Notes: generated from the sequence alone by a model not told the origin. Positions 1-9,792 are shown, counted from the first letter of the stretch. The stretch is DNA of 64,000 nt from Muribaculaceae bacterium (GCA_017436845.1 JAFSCJ010000015.1:1-64000), one strand, 5' to 3'. Program-made: numbers and translations.

Positions 1-1526
1 CTGATAATGTTGGTGATAATGTTGGTGATGTTGCAGGTATGGGGGCAGACTTATATGAGTCTTATTGTGGTTCTATTTTGGCTACTTCTGCGTTGGGAGC
101 TGCGGCATATATATCAACAGGTGATGTCGTTATGCAATATAAGGCTGTTGTTGCGCCAATGCTTATTGCTGCTATTGGTATCTTCTTATCGATAATAGGT
201 ATTTTTGCAGTGCGAACAAAGGAGAATGCAACAATGAAAGATTTGCTGGGTTCATTATCATTAGGAACTAATTTAAGTTCTGCTCTTATCGTTGTTGCGA
301 CTTTCATTCTATTGTGGTTGTTGCAAATTCAAAATTGGTGGCAGGTGTCATGTGCTGTAGTTGTTGGTCTCTTTGTCGGTATTATAATAGGTCAATCAAC
401 AGAATATTATACTTCACAATCATATAAACCAACAAAGAAACTTTCAGAAAGTGGGAAAACCGGTCCGGCAACTGTGATTATTTCGGGTGTTGGTTTAGGT
501 ATGATATCAACCGCAATTCCGGTGATTGCAGTAGTTGCAGGTATAATTCTCTCATATTGGTTGGCCTCAGGTTTTGACTTTGCTAATGTAGGTATGGGAT
601 TATATGGTATTGGTATTGCCGCTGTCGGGATGCTTTCAACATTGGGAATAACTCTTGCTACAGATGCATATGGCCCTATTGCTGATAATGCAGGAGGCAA
701 TGCAGAGATGAGTGGGTTAGGAACTGAGGTGCGTAAACGCACTGATGCATTAGATTCTCTTGGAAACACAACTGCTGCAACAGGTAAAGGTTTCGCTATT
801 GGATCTGCCGCGTTAACAGGTCTGGCTTTGTTAGCTTCATATATTGAAGAAATTCGTATCGGGCTTGAACGCATCGGTACTACAGTATTAGAATTGCCAG
901 GAGGTGTAACAAAAACAATACAAGAAGCATCATTTACTGATTTTATGATGTATTTTGATGTTACATTAATGAATCCTAAAGTATTGTCAGGTATGTTTAT
1001 CGGGGCTATGATGGCATTCTTGTTTTGTGGTTTAACCATGAATGCGGTTGGTCGTGCAGCACAAAGCATGGTTGAAGAAGTGCGTCGTCAATTCCGCGAA
1101 ATAAAAGGTATTTTGACTGGTGAAGCAGAGCCAGATTATGCTCGTTGTGTTCAAATTTCAACAAAAGGAGCGCAAAGAGAAATGGTGTTCCCATCGCTGC
1201 TTGCAATAATTGTTCCAATTGTGACAGGTGTAATATTTGGAGTAACCGGGGTGATTGGACTGCTCGTTGGAGGCTTGTCGGCAGGATTTGTATTGGCTAT
1301 ATTTATGGCAAATGCTGGTGGAGCTTGGGATAATGCTAAAAAATATGTAGAAGAAGGTAACTTTGGAGGTAAAGGTAGTGAAGTACACAAAGCAACAGTC
1401 GTAGGAGATACAGTTGGAGATCCATTTAAGGATACATCCGGTCCAAGTTTAAATATTCTAATTAAATTGATGTCAATGGTTGCCATTGTGATGGCTGGGT
1501 TGACAGTTACTTGGAGCCTATTTTAG
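1..1526 (+). CDS. hppA: K+-dependent membrane-bound pyrophosphatase, 3' part (5' end outside window)
   Basis: Couples hydrolysis of cytoplasmic pyrophosphate to H+ and/or Na+ pumping across the inner membrane. The reading frame is open from base 3; the first codons give the substrate-site signature DNVGDNVGD followed by [11 protein letters not shown]. About 507 codons are present, so roughly the first 200-230 residues of a usual ~730-residue protein are missing. Many hydrophobic membrane segments follow. The motif [10 protein letters not shown] has Ala and Gly at the two positions that are Lys and Thr in K+-independent enzymes, so this should be the K+-dependent class. Characterised Bacteroides members of that class pump both Na+ and H+; pumping both ions here is inference. 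A clear terminator follows the stop codon. Confidence 0.95.
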   Translation, partial: DNVGDNVGDVAGMGADLYESYCGSILATSALGAAAYISTGDVVMQYKAVVAPMLIAAIGIFLSIIGIFAVRTKENATMKDLLGSLSLGTNLSSALIVVATFILLWLLQIQNWWQVSCAVVVGLFVGIIIGQSTEYYTSQSYKPTKKLSESGKTGPATVIISGVGLGMISTAIPVIAVVAGIILSYWLASGFDFANVGMGLYGIGIAAVGMLSTLGITLATDAYGPIADNAGGNAEMSGLGTEVRKRTDALDSLGNTTAATGKGFAIGSAALTGLALLASYIEEIRIGLERIGTTVLELPGGVTKTIQEASFTDFMMYFDVTLMNPKVLSGMFIGAMMAFLFCGLTMNAVGRAAQSMVEEVRRQFREIKGILTGEAEPDYARCVQISTKGAQREMVFPSLLAIIVPIVTGVIFGVTGVIGLLVGGLSAGFVLAIFMANAGGAWDNAKKYVEEGNFGGKGSEVHKATVVGDTVGDPFKDTSGPSLNILIKLMSMVAIVMAGLTVTWSLF

Positions 1527-1547
1527 ATTATAACATATTTAATCTAT

Positions 1548-1585
1548 AAGGAGATGTGTTTTTAATGCATCTCCTTGTCTTTTTA
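1548..1585 (+). terminator. Terminator after the pyrophosphatase gene
   Basis: A 9-bp inverted repeat, AAGGAGATG (1548-1556) and CATCTCCTT (1568-1576), has an 11-nt loop and is followed by a T-rich stretch (GTCTTTTT). It lies about 20 nt after the stop codon. Confidence 0.8.
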
Positions 1586-1620
1586 TAATTAATTATGTGT
1601 GTGTTGTGCTTTAAAATTTG

Positions 1621-1628
1621 TACCTTTG
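1621..1628 (+). promoter_or_regulatory. Promoter -7 element (TACCTTTG) for the ileS operon
   Basis: TACCTTTG matches the Bacteroidota -7 consensus TAnnTTTG and lies 33 nt before the ileS ATG. No convincing TTTG -33 box at the expected distance was seen, so the upstream half is weak. Confidence 0.65.
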
Positions 1629-1660
1629 CGAAAAATTTTATATAAGTAATTCATTGCGTG

Positions 1661-4600
1661 ATGAAAAAGAAATTTAATGAATATAACAAATTCAATTTGT
1701 CAGATATAAATAAAGAGATTCTGAACAAATGGAATGAAGAGAAATTGTTTGAGCAAAGTATGAAAGTGCGCGAGGGAAATCCTTCGTTTGTCTTTTATGA
1801 AGGTCCGCCATCAGCTAATGGTATGCCAGGTATTCATCACGTAATGGCTCGAACAATTAAAGATATTTTTTGCCGATATAAAACGATGAAAGGTTTCCAT
1901 GTAAAGCGTAAAGCAGGGTGGGATACACACGGACTTCCTGTAGAACTTGGCGTGGAAAAAGCTCTTGGTATAACAAAAGAAGATATTGGAAAGAAAATCT
2001 CGGTAGATGAATATAATGCTTCTTGTCGCCGCGAGGTGATGAAATATACTAAAGAGTGGGAAACTTTAACAAATTCAATGGGATATTGGGTTGATATGGA
2101 TAACCCTTATATTACATATGATAACCGCTATATAGAATCTGTATGGTGGCTTTTAAAACAGCTATATGATAAAGGTTATCTGTATAAAGGATATACAATT
2201 CAACCATATTCTCCAGCTGCCGGTACTGGATTAAGTACTCATGAGTTGAATCAACCCGGTTGTTATAGAGATGTAAAAGATACAACTGTAACAGCATTGT
2301 TTGAGATGACAAATCCTCGTCCGGAGATGTTAGGATGGGGGAAGGCTTGTTTTGTAGCTTGGACAACAACTCCATGGACATTACCGTCAAATACTGCATT
2401 GTGTGTAGGTCCTAAAATTGAATATGTTTGCGCTCAAACATATAATCCATATAATGGAAAAAAGATATCTATTGTTATTGCTAAAGATTTGTTGAAATCA
2501 TATTTAAAACCGGAAGGGGCAGAGGTCCCAATGGAAGAATATAAACAAGGCGATAAAGTTGTTCCTTATCGTATTGTTGGCGAATATGTAGGGGCGGATC
2601 TAGTTGGAATGGGTTATAAACAACTGATGCCATGGGTTAAGCCATCGGAAAAAGTGGATTGTAACTCAGCAACATATGTGAAAGAATTCTCTGATGCAAA
2701 TGTAGATAAATGCTTTAATGTAGGAAAGGATAAGTTCGTTGAATTATCAGAAATCGCATTCCGAGTAATTCCAGGTGATTATGTAACAACAGAAGATGGT
2801 ACGGGAATTGTACATATTGCTCCGACGTTTGGTGCAGATGATGCTAAAGTTGCTAAGGTCGCAGGTATTCCTTCTTTGTATATGATTAACAAAAAAGGAG
2901 AAACTCGTCCTATGGTTGATTTGAGCGGGAAATATTATACAATTGAAGAATGTGCCGACGAATTTGTATCTGTTTGCGTGAATAAAGATGAGTATTCTCG
3001 TCATGCAGGTGATTATGTAAAAAATGCATATGATCCTCAATATAACCCTGATGGTAAATATGATGAAGCATCAGCATCAAAGGCTGAAGATTTGAATGTT
3101 ATTATAGCTCTTGAAATGAAACAAGAGGGTAGTGCTTTTAGAATAGAAAAGCATGTGCATAATTATCCTCATTGTTGGCGTACAGATAAACCTGTATTGT
3201 ATTATCCATTAGATAGTTGGTTTATTCGCACAACTGCTGCACGTGAGCGCATGATGGAGCTAAACCAAAAAATTAAATGGAAACCACAATCAACCGGTTC
3301 TGGCCGATTTGGAAAATGGTTGGAAAATCTGCAAGATTGGAATTTATCGCGAAGTCGATATTGGGGAACCCCATTGCCAATATGGAGGACTGATGATGGT
3401 GTAGAAGAAATATGTATTGATAGTGTAGAATCACTATATAATGAGATAGAAAAAGCCGTTGCTGCCGGTGTGATGAACTCAAATCCATATAAAGAGAAGG
3501 GATTTGTGCCCGGTGAATATAGTGCATATAATTATGATAAAATTGATTTACATCGTCCGTATGTTGATAATATTGTACTTGTTTCTGCTACCGGAAAACC
3601 AATGCATCGTGAATTAGATTTGATAGATGTGTGGTTTGATTCTGGCGCAATGCCATATGCTCAATTACATTATCCTTTTGAAAATAAGGAAGGACTTGAT
3701 AGTGGAGAGCTATATCCCGCTGATTTTATTGCTGAAGGTGTAGACCAAACACGTGGATGGTTCTTTACTCTTCATGCTATAGCAACAATGGTCTTTGATT
3801 CTGTAGCATATAAAGCCGTTATTTCAAATGGTCTTGTCCTTGATAAGGATGGAAATAAAATGTCAAAACGACTTGGAAATGCAATAAATCCATTTGAGGC
3901 TATCGAACAGTTTGGATCTGACCCCGTACGTTGGTACATGATTGCAAATTCATCACCATGGGATAATCTTAAGTTTGACCCTGCAGGAGTGCAAGAATCT
4001 AGTCGTAAACTATTTGCTACATTATATAATACATACTCATTCTTTGCATTATATGCAAATGTTGATGGATTTGACAATAGTCAACCTCAGTTGCCATTGG
4101 AGAAACGCCCGGAAATCGACCGATGGATAATATCATTGCTAAATACTCTAATTAAAGAGGTGGATGAATCATTGGCTGATTATGAACCGACAAAAGCCGC
4201 TCGAGCAATCAACGATTTCGTTAATGATAATTTGAGCAATTGGTATGTACGCTTGAATCGCAAACGTTTCTGGGGTGGCGAGATGAATGAAGATAAACTT
4301 TCGGCTTATCAAACATTGTATTTATGCCTTGAAACAATTGCAAAATTGATGGCTCCAATATCGCCATTCTTCGCAGATAGATTATATCTTGATTTGACAT
4401 CTGTTACATGTGAAGATACCCAATCCGTGCATCTTGCGCTGTTCCCAATGGTTGATGCGAATGTAATTAATAAAGATCTTGAACAACGCATGAAGATTGC
4501 TCAGGATATAACATCAATGGTGTTGGCTCTACGTCGCAAAGTGAATATCAAAGTTCGTCAACCACTTTCATCGTTAATGATTCCGGTATCGGATGAAGCT

Positions 4601-5224
4601 CAACGTCAAGCTGTTGAATCAATGAGCGAACTGATATTGAATGAGGTAAATGTTAAAGGTATTAAGTTTGTTGGTAATGATGAAGGTGTATTGGTTAAGC
4701 GAGTAAAACCTGATTTTAAAAAATTAGGACCAAAGTTTGGTAAAACAATGAAACTTGTTGCAAATGCGATTGCTTCAATGAGTCAACAAGATATTATCTC
4801 ATTTGAAAGGAATGGAAATATAGTTCTTGATATTGATGGAAATAGCGCGACAGTGGAATTGTGTGATGTAGAGGTTATTTCTGAAGACATCCCTGGATGG
4901 TTGGTTGCTAATGAAGGAAACCTAACTATTGCATTAGATATTACAATAACTGATGAGCTAAAACAAGAGGGTATTGCAAGGGAAATCGTTAATCGCATCC
5001 AAAATATTAGAAAAGGTCGTGATTATGATATTACTGATAAAATAGCAGTAGTTTTTGATCATAATGAAGAAACAGATTCTGCAATAGCTCGTTATAGTGA
5101 TTATATCTCACGACAAGTGCTTGCATCATCATTGATAATATCAGAATCTCTTGACGGAGAAATAGAAGTGCTTGATCTTGATGGTATTAATGTAAATGTA
5201 TTAATTTCAATAAGTAATAAATAA
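1661..5224 (+). CDS. ileS: Isoleucyl-tRNA synthetase, IleRS2-like with swapped GIHH signature
   Basis: Charges tRNA-Ile with isoleucine in the cytoplasm. The 1187-residue length and motif style fit the larger, eukaryote-like IleRS2 type. The class I signature, normally HxGH, reads GIHH at residues 57-60 (GPPSANGMPGIHHVMA), so the first and third positions are exchanged; such GxHH variants are a known natural IleRS2 form linked to very high mupirocin resistance. The second signature is KMSKR (bases 3857-3871). The CP1 editing domain is present, with WTTTPWTLPSN and DGTGIVHIAPTFGADD. The C-terminal part resembles the anticodon-binding domain. A GTG lies one codon upstream (1658), but the ATG at 1661 is preferred. 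It is the first gene of a five-gene operon. Confidence 0.97.
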   Translation: MKKKFNEYNKFNLSDINKEILNKWNEEKLFEQSMKVREGNPSFVFYEGPPSANGMPGIHHVMARTIKDIFCRYKTMKGFHVKRKAGWDTHGLPVELGVEKALGITKEDIGKKISVDEYNASCRREVMKYTKEWETLTNSMGYWVDMDNPYITYDNRYIESVWWLLKQLYDKGYLYKGYTIQPYSPAAGTGLSTHELNQPGCYRDVKDTTVTALFEMTNPRPEMLGWGKACFVAWTTTPWTLPSNTALCVGPKIEYVCAQTYNPYNGKKISIVIAKDLLKSYLKPEGAEVPMEEYKQGDKVVPYRIVGEYVGADLVGMGYKQLMPWVKPSEKVDCNSATYVKEFSDANVDKCFNVGKDKFVELSEIAFRVIPGDYVTTEDGTGIVHIAPTFGADDAKVAKVAGIPSLYMINKKGETRPMVDLSGKYYTIEECADEFVSVCVNKDEYSRHAGDYVKNAYDPQYNPDGKYDEASASKAEDLNVIIALEMKQEGSAFRIEKHVHNYPHCWRTDKPVLYYPLDSWFIRTTAARERMMELNQKIKWKPQSTGSGRFGKWLENLQDWNLSRSRYWGTPLPIWRTDDGVEEICIDSVESLYNEIEKAVAAGVMNSNPYKEKGFVPGEYSAYNYDKIDLHRPYVDNIVLVSATGKPMHRELDLIDVWFDSGAMPYAQLHYPFENKEGLDSGELYPADFIAEGVDQTRGWFFTLHAIATMVFDSVAYKAVISNGLVLDKDGNKMSKRLGNAINPFEAIEQFGSDPVRWYMIANSSPWDNLKFDPAGVQESSRKLFATLYNTYSFFALYANVDGFDNSQPQLPLEKRPEIDRWIISLLNTLIKEVDESLADYEPTKAARAINDFVNDNLSNWYVRLNRKRFWGGEMNEDKLSAYQTLYLCLETIAKLMAPISPFFADRLYLDLTSVTCEDTQSVHLALFPMVDANVINKDLEQRMKIAQDITSMVLALRRKVNIKVRQPLSSLMIPVSDEAQRQAVESMSELILNEVNVKGIKFVGNDEGVLVKRVKPDFKKLGPKFGKTMKLVANAIASMSQQDIISFERNGNIVLDIDGNSATVELCDVEVISEDIPGWLVANEGNLTIALDITITDELKQEGIAREIVNRIQNIRKGRDYDITDKIAVVFDHNEETDSAIARYSDYISRQVLASSLIISESLDGEIEVLDLDGINVNVLISISNK

Positions 5225-5239
5225 AAACTTAAATATAAT

Positions 5240-5614
5240 ATGAGTGAAAAAACGAGATATTCTGATGAAGAATTACAAGAATTTAAGGAATTGATTTTAA
5301 AAAAACTCGATAAAGCGCAACGTGATTACGAGTTGTTAAAGTCAAATATAATGAATACAGATGGAAATGATGTTTCTGATACATCTCCAACATTTAAGGT
5401 GTTGGAAGAAGGTGCAAGTACATTAAGCAAGGAGGAAGCTGGCCAATTAGCTCAACGACAAATGAAGTTTATTCAACATTTGCAGGCTGCATTGGTGAGA
5501 ATTGAAAACAAAACTTATGGTATTTGTCGTGAAACAGGAGTGCTTATTCCAAAAGAGCGTTTACGTGCAGTTCCTCATGCAACATTAAGTATTGATGCTA
5601 AAAATAAAAAGTAA
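5240..5614 (+). CDS. TraR/DksA-family RNA polymerase-binding protein without a zinc site
   Basis: Members of this family bind in the RNA polymerase secondary channel and adjust transcription, often together with ppGpp. The 124 residues begin with a long charged helical region (probable coiled coil with an acidic tip, DGNDVSD) and end with the zinc-finger region TYGICRETGVLIPKERLRAV. Only one of the four usual Cys ligands remains (YGIC); the others are replaced (RETG, then LSID). The fold is therefore probably held without zinc. I recall similar Cys-poor forms in other Bacteroidota, so this is likely lineage-typical, not damage. It lies 15 nt after ileS and 14 nt before lspA. Confidence 0.85.
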   Translation: MSEKTRYSDEELQEFKELILKKLDKAQRDYELLKSNIMNTDGNDVSDTSPTFKVLEEGASTLSKEEAGQLAQRQMKFIQHLQAALVRIENKTYGICRETGVLIPKERLRAVPHATLSIDAKNKK

Positions 5615-5628
5615 GTTACATTTATTTG

Positions 5629-6249
5629 ATGAAGCTAACAAAAGGTTATTTTGCTCTAATAATAATTTTAGGCGTTATTATACTTGACCAGATATTGAAA
5701 ATTTGGGTAAAAACAAATTTTTATTTGGGAGAGAGTGTACATATTACTGATTGGTTTCAACTCTGCTTTATAGAAAACAATGGAATGGCTTTTGGAATGG
5801 AAATTGGGAATAAACTATTTCTGACACTATTTCGTATTGTGGCAGTAGTAGCTTTAATTTATTATATATGCCGAATAAAATCGCGTGAATATATAAAATA
5901 CGGTTATATCGCGTGTTTTGCTTTAATTACAGCCGGTGCTGCCGGAAATATTATAGATTGTTTGTTCTATGGCTTACTTTTTGATAATCCATTCCCACCG
6001 GAAGTTGCAGCATTCTTACCTGAAGCAGGTGGATATGCGCCGTTATTTTATGGTAAAGTGGTAGATATGTTATATTTCCCTTTGTTTAGTTTCGATTGGC
6101 CGGAATGGATGCCATTTGTTGGAGGAGAGCACTTTTTGTTTTTTCAACCAATATTCAACTTGGCTGATGCGGCTATAACTGTAGGAATATTATCGTTGAT
6201 ATTTTTTTACCATAAAAGTATTTCCACAATTACTGAAAGGGAAAAATAG
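5629..6249 (+). CDS. lspA: Lipoprotein signal peptidase II
   Basis: An inner-membrane aspartyl protease that removes signal peptides from lipidated prolipoproteins. Four hydrophobic segments are visible. The conserved blocks are ENNGMAFG, GNIID (first catalytic Asp) and FNLADAAI (second catalytic Asp). At 206 residues it is longer than the usual ~160 because of an insert between GNIID and the last membrane helix, which I believe is usual in Bacteroidota. A TTG one codon upstream (5626) is possible, but the ATG at 5629 is preferred. The next gene encodes a lipoprotein, a likely substrate, and starts within 13 nt. Confidence 0.95.
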   Translation: MKLTKGYFALIIILGVIILDQILKIWVKTNFYLGESVHITDWFQLCFIENNGMAFGMEIGNKLFLTLFRIVAVVALIYYICRIKSREYIKYGYIACFALITAGAAGNIIDCLFYGLLFDNPFPPEVAAFLPEAGGYAPLFYGKVVDMLYFPLFSFDWPEWMPFVGGEHFLFFQPIFNLADAAITVGILSLIFFYHKSISTITEREK

Positions 6250-6261
6250 CTTGAGGTGAAT

Positions 6262-7053
6262 ATGTATAAATGGATCTATTTATTATGTGTGATTATCTCA
6301 TGTGTCGGGTGTAATTCTGTGCCCGGATATGTTATACCCCAGGATGAAATGGCTCGACTGTTGGCTGATATTCATATTGGCGAGAGTATTGTCGAGTCTA
6401 ATAGAGAAGAATATGAAATAGATTCTGTCAAAAAAGCATTAAAGCAATCTATATATATAAAACATAACGTAACGCAAGAGCAAGTTGACACTTCATTTAT
6501 GTGGTATGGGCAAAATATAGAAGAATATATTGAAGTCTACGATAAAGTTATTGCTATTCTTGAAGAAGATATACGCAATGTAAAAGTGCCGATTGATAAT
6601 CAGCAATTTGTTGTTGCTGGAGATTCGGCCGATGCATGGCCTGGATTGAGATATCGATTGTTAACATCATTATCCCCTGATAGGTATCTGTCATTCTCCA
6701 TAAATAGAGATGAGAACTGGGAAAATGGAGACGTATATGAATGGAAATTTAAACTGGTAAATAATCAAACATCAATAAATTGGACTATTGGGGTAGATTA
6801 TACCGATGGCTCATCTGAATATAAGAATATATTAGTGACTCAGGATGGTTGGCATGATATAACTCTATATTGTGATTCAACAAAGTCTCATTCTCGTATA
6901 TATGGTATTGCAGCTGCCGATTTAAAATACCATGATAGAATTCATGTGGATAGTATCTCTTTGGTTAGAACGCGATTAAACCCACAAGTTTATAGACGTA
7001 GATTCAGTCAGCAATCATTTGATTACGGTGTGATTCCGCATGGTGAAGAATAA
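6262..7053 (+). CDS. DUF4296-type lipoprotein
   Basis: Function unknown. The N-terminus is a lipoprotein signal peptide with a lipobox ending in VGCNS (Cys about residue 17), so the product should be lipidated and membrane-anchored. The next ~90 residues (PQDEMARLLADIHIGESIVE and the helical region after it) match the pattern I associate with DUF4296 of Bacteroidota; a further ~150 residues look beta-rich and have no recognised domain. The ATG at 6262 is chosen over an in-frame GTG at 6256 because it places a short hydrophobic signal at the N-terminus. It sits in the ileS-dksA-lspA operon, and the following gene overlaps its 3' end by 14 nt. Confidence 0.75.
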   Translation: MYKWIYLLCVIISCVGCNSVPGYVIPQDEMARLLADIHIGESIVESNREEYEIDSVKKALKQSIYIKHNVTQEQVDTSFMWYGQNIEEYIEVYDKVIAILEEDIRNVKVPIDNQQFVVAGDSADAWPGLRYRLLTSLSPDRYLSFSINRDENWENGDVYEWKFKLVNNQTSINWTIGVDYTDGSSEYKNILVTQDGWHDITLYCDSTKSHSRIYGIAAADLKYHDRIHVDSISLVRTRLNPQVYRRRFSQQSFDYGVIPHGEE

Positions 7054-7384
7054 ACGCATATTTTCCCACTATATACTATATCAAGGTAAAATATATAAAA
7101 ATATGATACTTGAGATGGGTGAGTGTGGTATTGTGTTATCTCCTTTTAAACAAGAAATTGCAGGAACTATTTTTATATCAGGAATTATTGTAGTTTGTGA
7201 TAAGAATATATCAAAGACTCAGCAGAGTTTAGTTTTAGAAATATTAAAATCTTCGCATGATTTAAATCTTAAGTCAAGAGAAATAAATAAGTATTTTGTC
7301 TCTCATAATTTATATACGTACTCTAATTCCAGAAATATGATATTATATTATAATGAAGGACAATTAAAACGAATAAACTTGTAA
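7040..7384 (+). CDS. Small conserved-type protein of unknown function
   Basis: A 114-residue product with no recognised domain, signal peptide or membrane helix. Its first 70 residues look beta-rich (HYILYQGKIYKNMILEMG and later GTIFISGIIVVC). The start overlaps the end of the DUF4296 gene by 14 nt, which suggests coupled translation, and the strong terminator at 7390-7436 follows directly. It is therefore the last gene of the ileS operon. Its reality rests on the overlap and on its fit between neighbour and terminator; no function is proposed. Confidence 0.6.
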   Translation: MVKNKRIFSHYILYQGKIYKNMILEMGECGIVLSPFKQEIAGTIFISGIIVVCDKNISKTQQSLVLEILKSSHDLNLKSREINKYFVSHNLYTYSNSRNMILYYNEGQLKRINL

Positions 7385-7389
7385 AAAAT

Positions 7390-7436
7390 GAAGCGCCCCC
7401 AAAAAAAGTTAGTGAAAAAACTTTTGGGGGCACTTC
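7390..7436. terminator. Strong bidirectional terminator between convergent operons
   Basis: A long inverted repeat with arms GAAGCGCCCCCAAAA (7390-7404) and TTTTGGGGGCACTTC (7422-7436), with further pairing of AAAGTT and AACTTT inside. A-runs and T-runs flank the GC core, so it can stop transcription from both the ileS operon (+) and pyrD (-), whose stop codon is 46 nt away. Confidence 0.85.
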
Positions 7437-7481
7437 AATACGTTGTTTCTACTATTTGTTTTTTATAGGCATTAATTCTGT

Positions 7482-8387
7482 TTATATTTGTCCAATAATT
7501 TCATTGATGTCTTTTATGCCATGACGATTGCAGTATTCGTTCATGAATTCAATGATTTTAATTGTTGTAGTAGGATCAATGAAATTTGCCGTTCCAACTT
7601 CAATTGCAGTTGCTCCGGCTAGCATAAATTCTATTGCATCTCGTCCATCCATGATACCTCCAAGCCCTATTACCGGTATTTGGACAGCTTTTGCTACTTG
7701 CCACACCATGCGTACAGCCACCGGGCGTACAGCAGCACCTGATAAACCTCCGGTAATAGTTGATAAGTATGGACGTCGTTTTTCTATATCAATAGCCATA
7801 CCTAACATGGTATTAATCAATGATACAGAATCAGCTCCTTCCGATTCAACAGCGCGAGCAATCTCAGTTATGTCTGTAACATTTGGAGATAATTTAACGA
7901 TAAGAGTTTTAGGAAAGGCTGCCCTTACTGCTTTAGTAACTTGTGCTGCACCATTTGCAGTTGTGCCAAAAGCCATACCACCTTGTTTTACATTTGGACA
8001 AGATATATTTACCTCAATTGCATTTATCTTGTTTAATGGTGCTAATTTTTCACACACAGCAACGTAATCATCAATAGAGGCTCCTGATACGTTTACAATT
8101 ATTTCTGAATTAATATCGCTAATTCGAGGATATATTTGGTTTATAAAATAATCAACTCCTTTGTTTTGAAGACCGACAGCATTCAACATTCCTGATGGTG
8201 TTTCTACCATACGTGGGTAAGGGTTTCCTTCTCGATGGTTAATTGTTGTCCCTTTTACGATAAATCCACCAAGTTTATTTAAGTCAATAAAATCACTAAA
8301 TTCTTCGCCATATCCAAATGTGCCGGATGCTGTAAGAACAGGGTTTTTTAGTGACAAATTACCTATATTTACGTTTAAATTTACCAT
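7482..8387 (-). CDS. pyrD: Dihydroorotate dehydrogenase B, catalytic subunit
   Basis: Oxidises dihydroorotate to orotate in pyrimidine synthesis, using FMN and passing electrons to the PyrK partner. The 301 residues begin with [16 protein letters not shown]. The active-site block [12 protein letters not shown] contains the cysteine base of class 1 enzymes, and the barrel ends with phosphate-binding motifs [21 protein letters not shown] and ATAIEVGT. Its start codon overlaps the end of pyrK by 7 nt, so the two subunits are translationally coupled. A class 1B (NAD-dependent) heterotetramer is inferred from the adjacent pyrK. Confidence 0.96.
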   Translation of the reverse strand: MVNLNVNIGNLSLKNPVLTASGTFGYGEEFSDFIDLNKLGGFIVKGTTINHREGNPYPRMVETPSGMLNAVGLQNKGVDYFINQIYPRISDINSEIIVNVSGASIDDYVAVCEKLAPLNKINAIEVNISCPNVKQGGMAFGTTANGAAQVTKAVRAAFPKTLIVKLSPNVTDITEIARAVESEGADSVSLINTMLGMAIDIEKRRPYLSTITGGLSGAAVRPVAVRMVWQVAKAVQIPVIGLGGIMDGRDAIEFMLAGATAIEVGTANFIDPTTTIKIIEFMNEYCNRHGIKDINEIIGQI

Positions 8388-9154
8388 GTTAATTGATTTA
8401 TATTAAATACCGGACCTTCTGTACATACACACACATTCCCTTTTACTGTATTTTCGACACAGCATAAACAAGCTCCAACCCCGCATGCCATCATGTTTTC
8501 AAGCGAAACTTCACATTCTGATCCTATGCTTTGGGCAACTTTTGCTACTGCTTTCATCATAGGTGCAGGACCACAACAATAAATAAAATCGATAGGGGAG
8601 TTCAATACACTATTTGTTGTCACTAAACCTTTTTCTCCGAGAGAGCCATCTTCAGTTGAAATATGTACAATCCCAACTGATTTTAATTCGTTAAGTTCTA
8701 ATATGTCTTTAGCAGATCTGGCTCCAATTAAGAATTCTGGATTATAACCATTATTTTTTAGGACATAGCCAAGGTATAGCATAGGGGCTATACCAACACC
8801 TCCTCCAACAAGTAGTAGGCGTGAGGTTTTGTTGGCTGGTGTGGTAAAACTGCTGCCTAATGGCAATATTATATTAAGAATATCACCATTACGCATTTCA
8901 ATGAGATGTGATGTTCCGTTTCCTGCTCTACGAATGAGTAACCATAATTGATTTTTGTCGTAATCAACAAAGTTAATAGAGATAGGGCGTCTTAAGAATG
9001 TTGATTTGGAACCGTCAAGTGCAATTTGCACAAATTGTCCAGGTTGCATTTCTGGTAATTTTTCTCCTGTTTTAGGTGTTAATATTAGGAGAGAATAGTT
9101 ATCATGGATGTGTTTATTATCCACAATAACAAAATCTATCATAAATTTCTTCAT
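8381..9154 (-). CDS. pyrK: Dihydroorotate dehydrogenase B, electron-transfer subunit
   Basis: Moves electrons from PyrD to NAD+ through FAD and a 2Fe-2S cluster. The N-terminal half is the ferredoxin-reductase-type FAD domain (FLRRPISI block). The NAD-binding domain has [17 protein letters not shown] and [13 protein letters not shown]. The C-terminal cysteines [10 protein letters not shown] and the later NVCVC supply the 2Fe-2S ligands. The start is the first ATG (MKKF); an internal Met three codons on is also possible. A -7 promoter element lies about 25 nt upstream, separating it from the HTH gene. Confidence 0.95.
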   Translation of the reverse strand: MKKFMIDFVIVDNKHIHDNYSLLILTPKTGEKLPEMQPGQFVQIALDGSKSTFLRRPISINFVDYDKNQLWLLIRRAGNGTSHLIEMRNGDILNIILPLGSSFTTPANKTSRLLLVGGGVGIAPMLYLGYVLKNNGYNPEFLIGARSAKDILELNELKSVGIVHISTEDGSLGEKGLVTTNSVLNSPIDFIYCCGPAPMMKAVAKVAQSIGSECEVSLENMMACGVGACLCCVENTVKGNVCVCTEGPVFNINQLTW

Positions 9155-9176
9155 TGTGTATTATTTTGTTGTATTA

Positions 9177-9184
9177 CAAAGTTA
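9177..9184 (-). promoter_or_regulatory. Promoter -7 element (TAACTTTG) for pyrK-pyrD
   Basis: On the minus strand the sequence reads TAACTTTG, matching TAnnTTTG, with its 3' end 22 nt before the pyrK ATG. No clear -33 box was seen. Confidence 0.55.
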
Positions 9185-9235
9185 ATAATAAAACATGAAG
9201 ATTTATTTGAAATTGGACTATAATATTAATCTCAA

Positions 9236-9763
9236 TTATATTTTTCTATTAGCCGGAGTAAAAGATTCAAAACTATTATCACTATAAAATACCATTATGT
9301 TTACGATTGTTTTACTTGAGTCAGGAGATAGTGATAGTTGTTTTGTATTATTTGAATTTTTGCTGATTGAAGGTTGTGCTTGTGTTTTTTTGTCTAAAAA
9401 ATCTATATCTAATTTTTCTGAAATATTTTCTGTGCAATTAAAGTCAATGTCTAAAGATGATGTAAAAAGGTTATTATCAGTAGATTGTTGGACCGATTCG
9501 CTTTGATTTAATTGGTTTTGTTCTCCTGAGATTTCAATATTTCTATTAATCAACATATCTCCTTCTCCAAACATTAACCACAGCATAGATAATGTTGGAT
9601 ATGAAGAGTGTATTTTACTGATTATTTCATCGCTAATCTTTTTATTTCGCCCATTAAGTATTTGAGATATAGTAGGACGGGGTATATTGCATGTGTCCGC
9701 AAATTGAGAACTTGTAATTTGGGATAAATTCATAAATGTTTTTATGCGGGAAACGATATCCAT
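9236..9763 (-). CDS. Helix-turn-helix regulator with a low-complexity C-terminal region
   Basis: A DNA-binding protein of the XRE/phage-repressor type. Residues 1-70 form the HTH domain (SSQFADTCNIPRPTISQILN, with the recognition helix about 28-38). Residues 75-150 are rich in Ser, Asn and Gln and look disordered; the end (TIVNIMVFYSDNSFESF) may be a short beta element. No sensor or peptidase domain is visible. It lies 81 nt upstream of pyrK on the same strand, with its own well-formed promoter, so a role in pyrimidine control is possible but not shown. Confidence 0.8.
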   Translation of the reverse strand: MDIVSRIKTFMNLSQITSSQFADTCNIPRPTISQILNGRNKKISDEIISKIHSSYPTLSMLWLMFGEGDMLINRNIEISGEQNQLNQSESVQQSTDNNLFTSSLDIDFNCTENISEKLDIDFLDKKTQAQPSISKNSNNTKQLSLSPDSSKTIVNIMVFYSDNSFESFTPANRKI

Positions 9764-9792
9764 CTAATTTAGATTTTACAACAAAGAATATA

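Noticed and set aside
407..1069. A 220-codon minus-strand ORF opposite the pyrophosphatase gene
   Set aside because: It is a shadow of the conserved plus-strand membrane protein; the hydrophobic codons of the real gene keep the opposite frame open.
7528..8067. A 179-codon plus-strand ORF opposite pyrD
   Set aside because: It lies fully antisense to a conserved enzyme, its residues look like reverse-frame composition, and no promoter or ribosome site fits.
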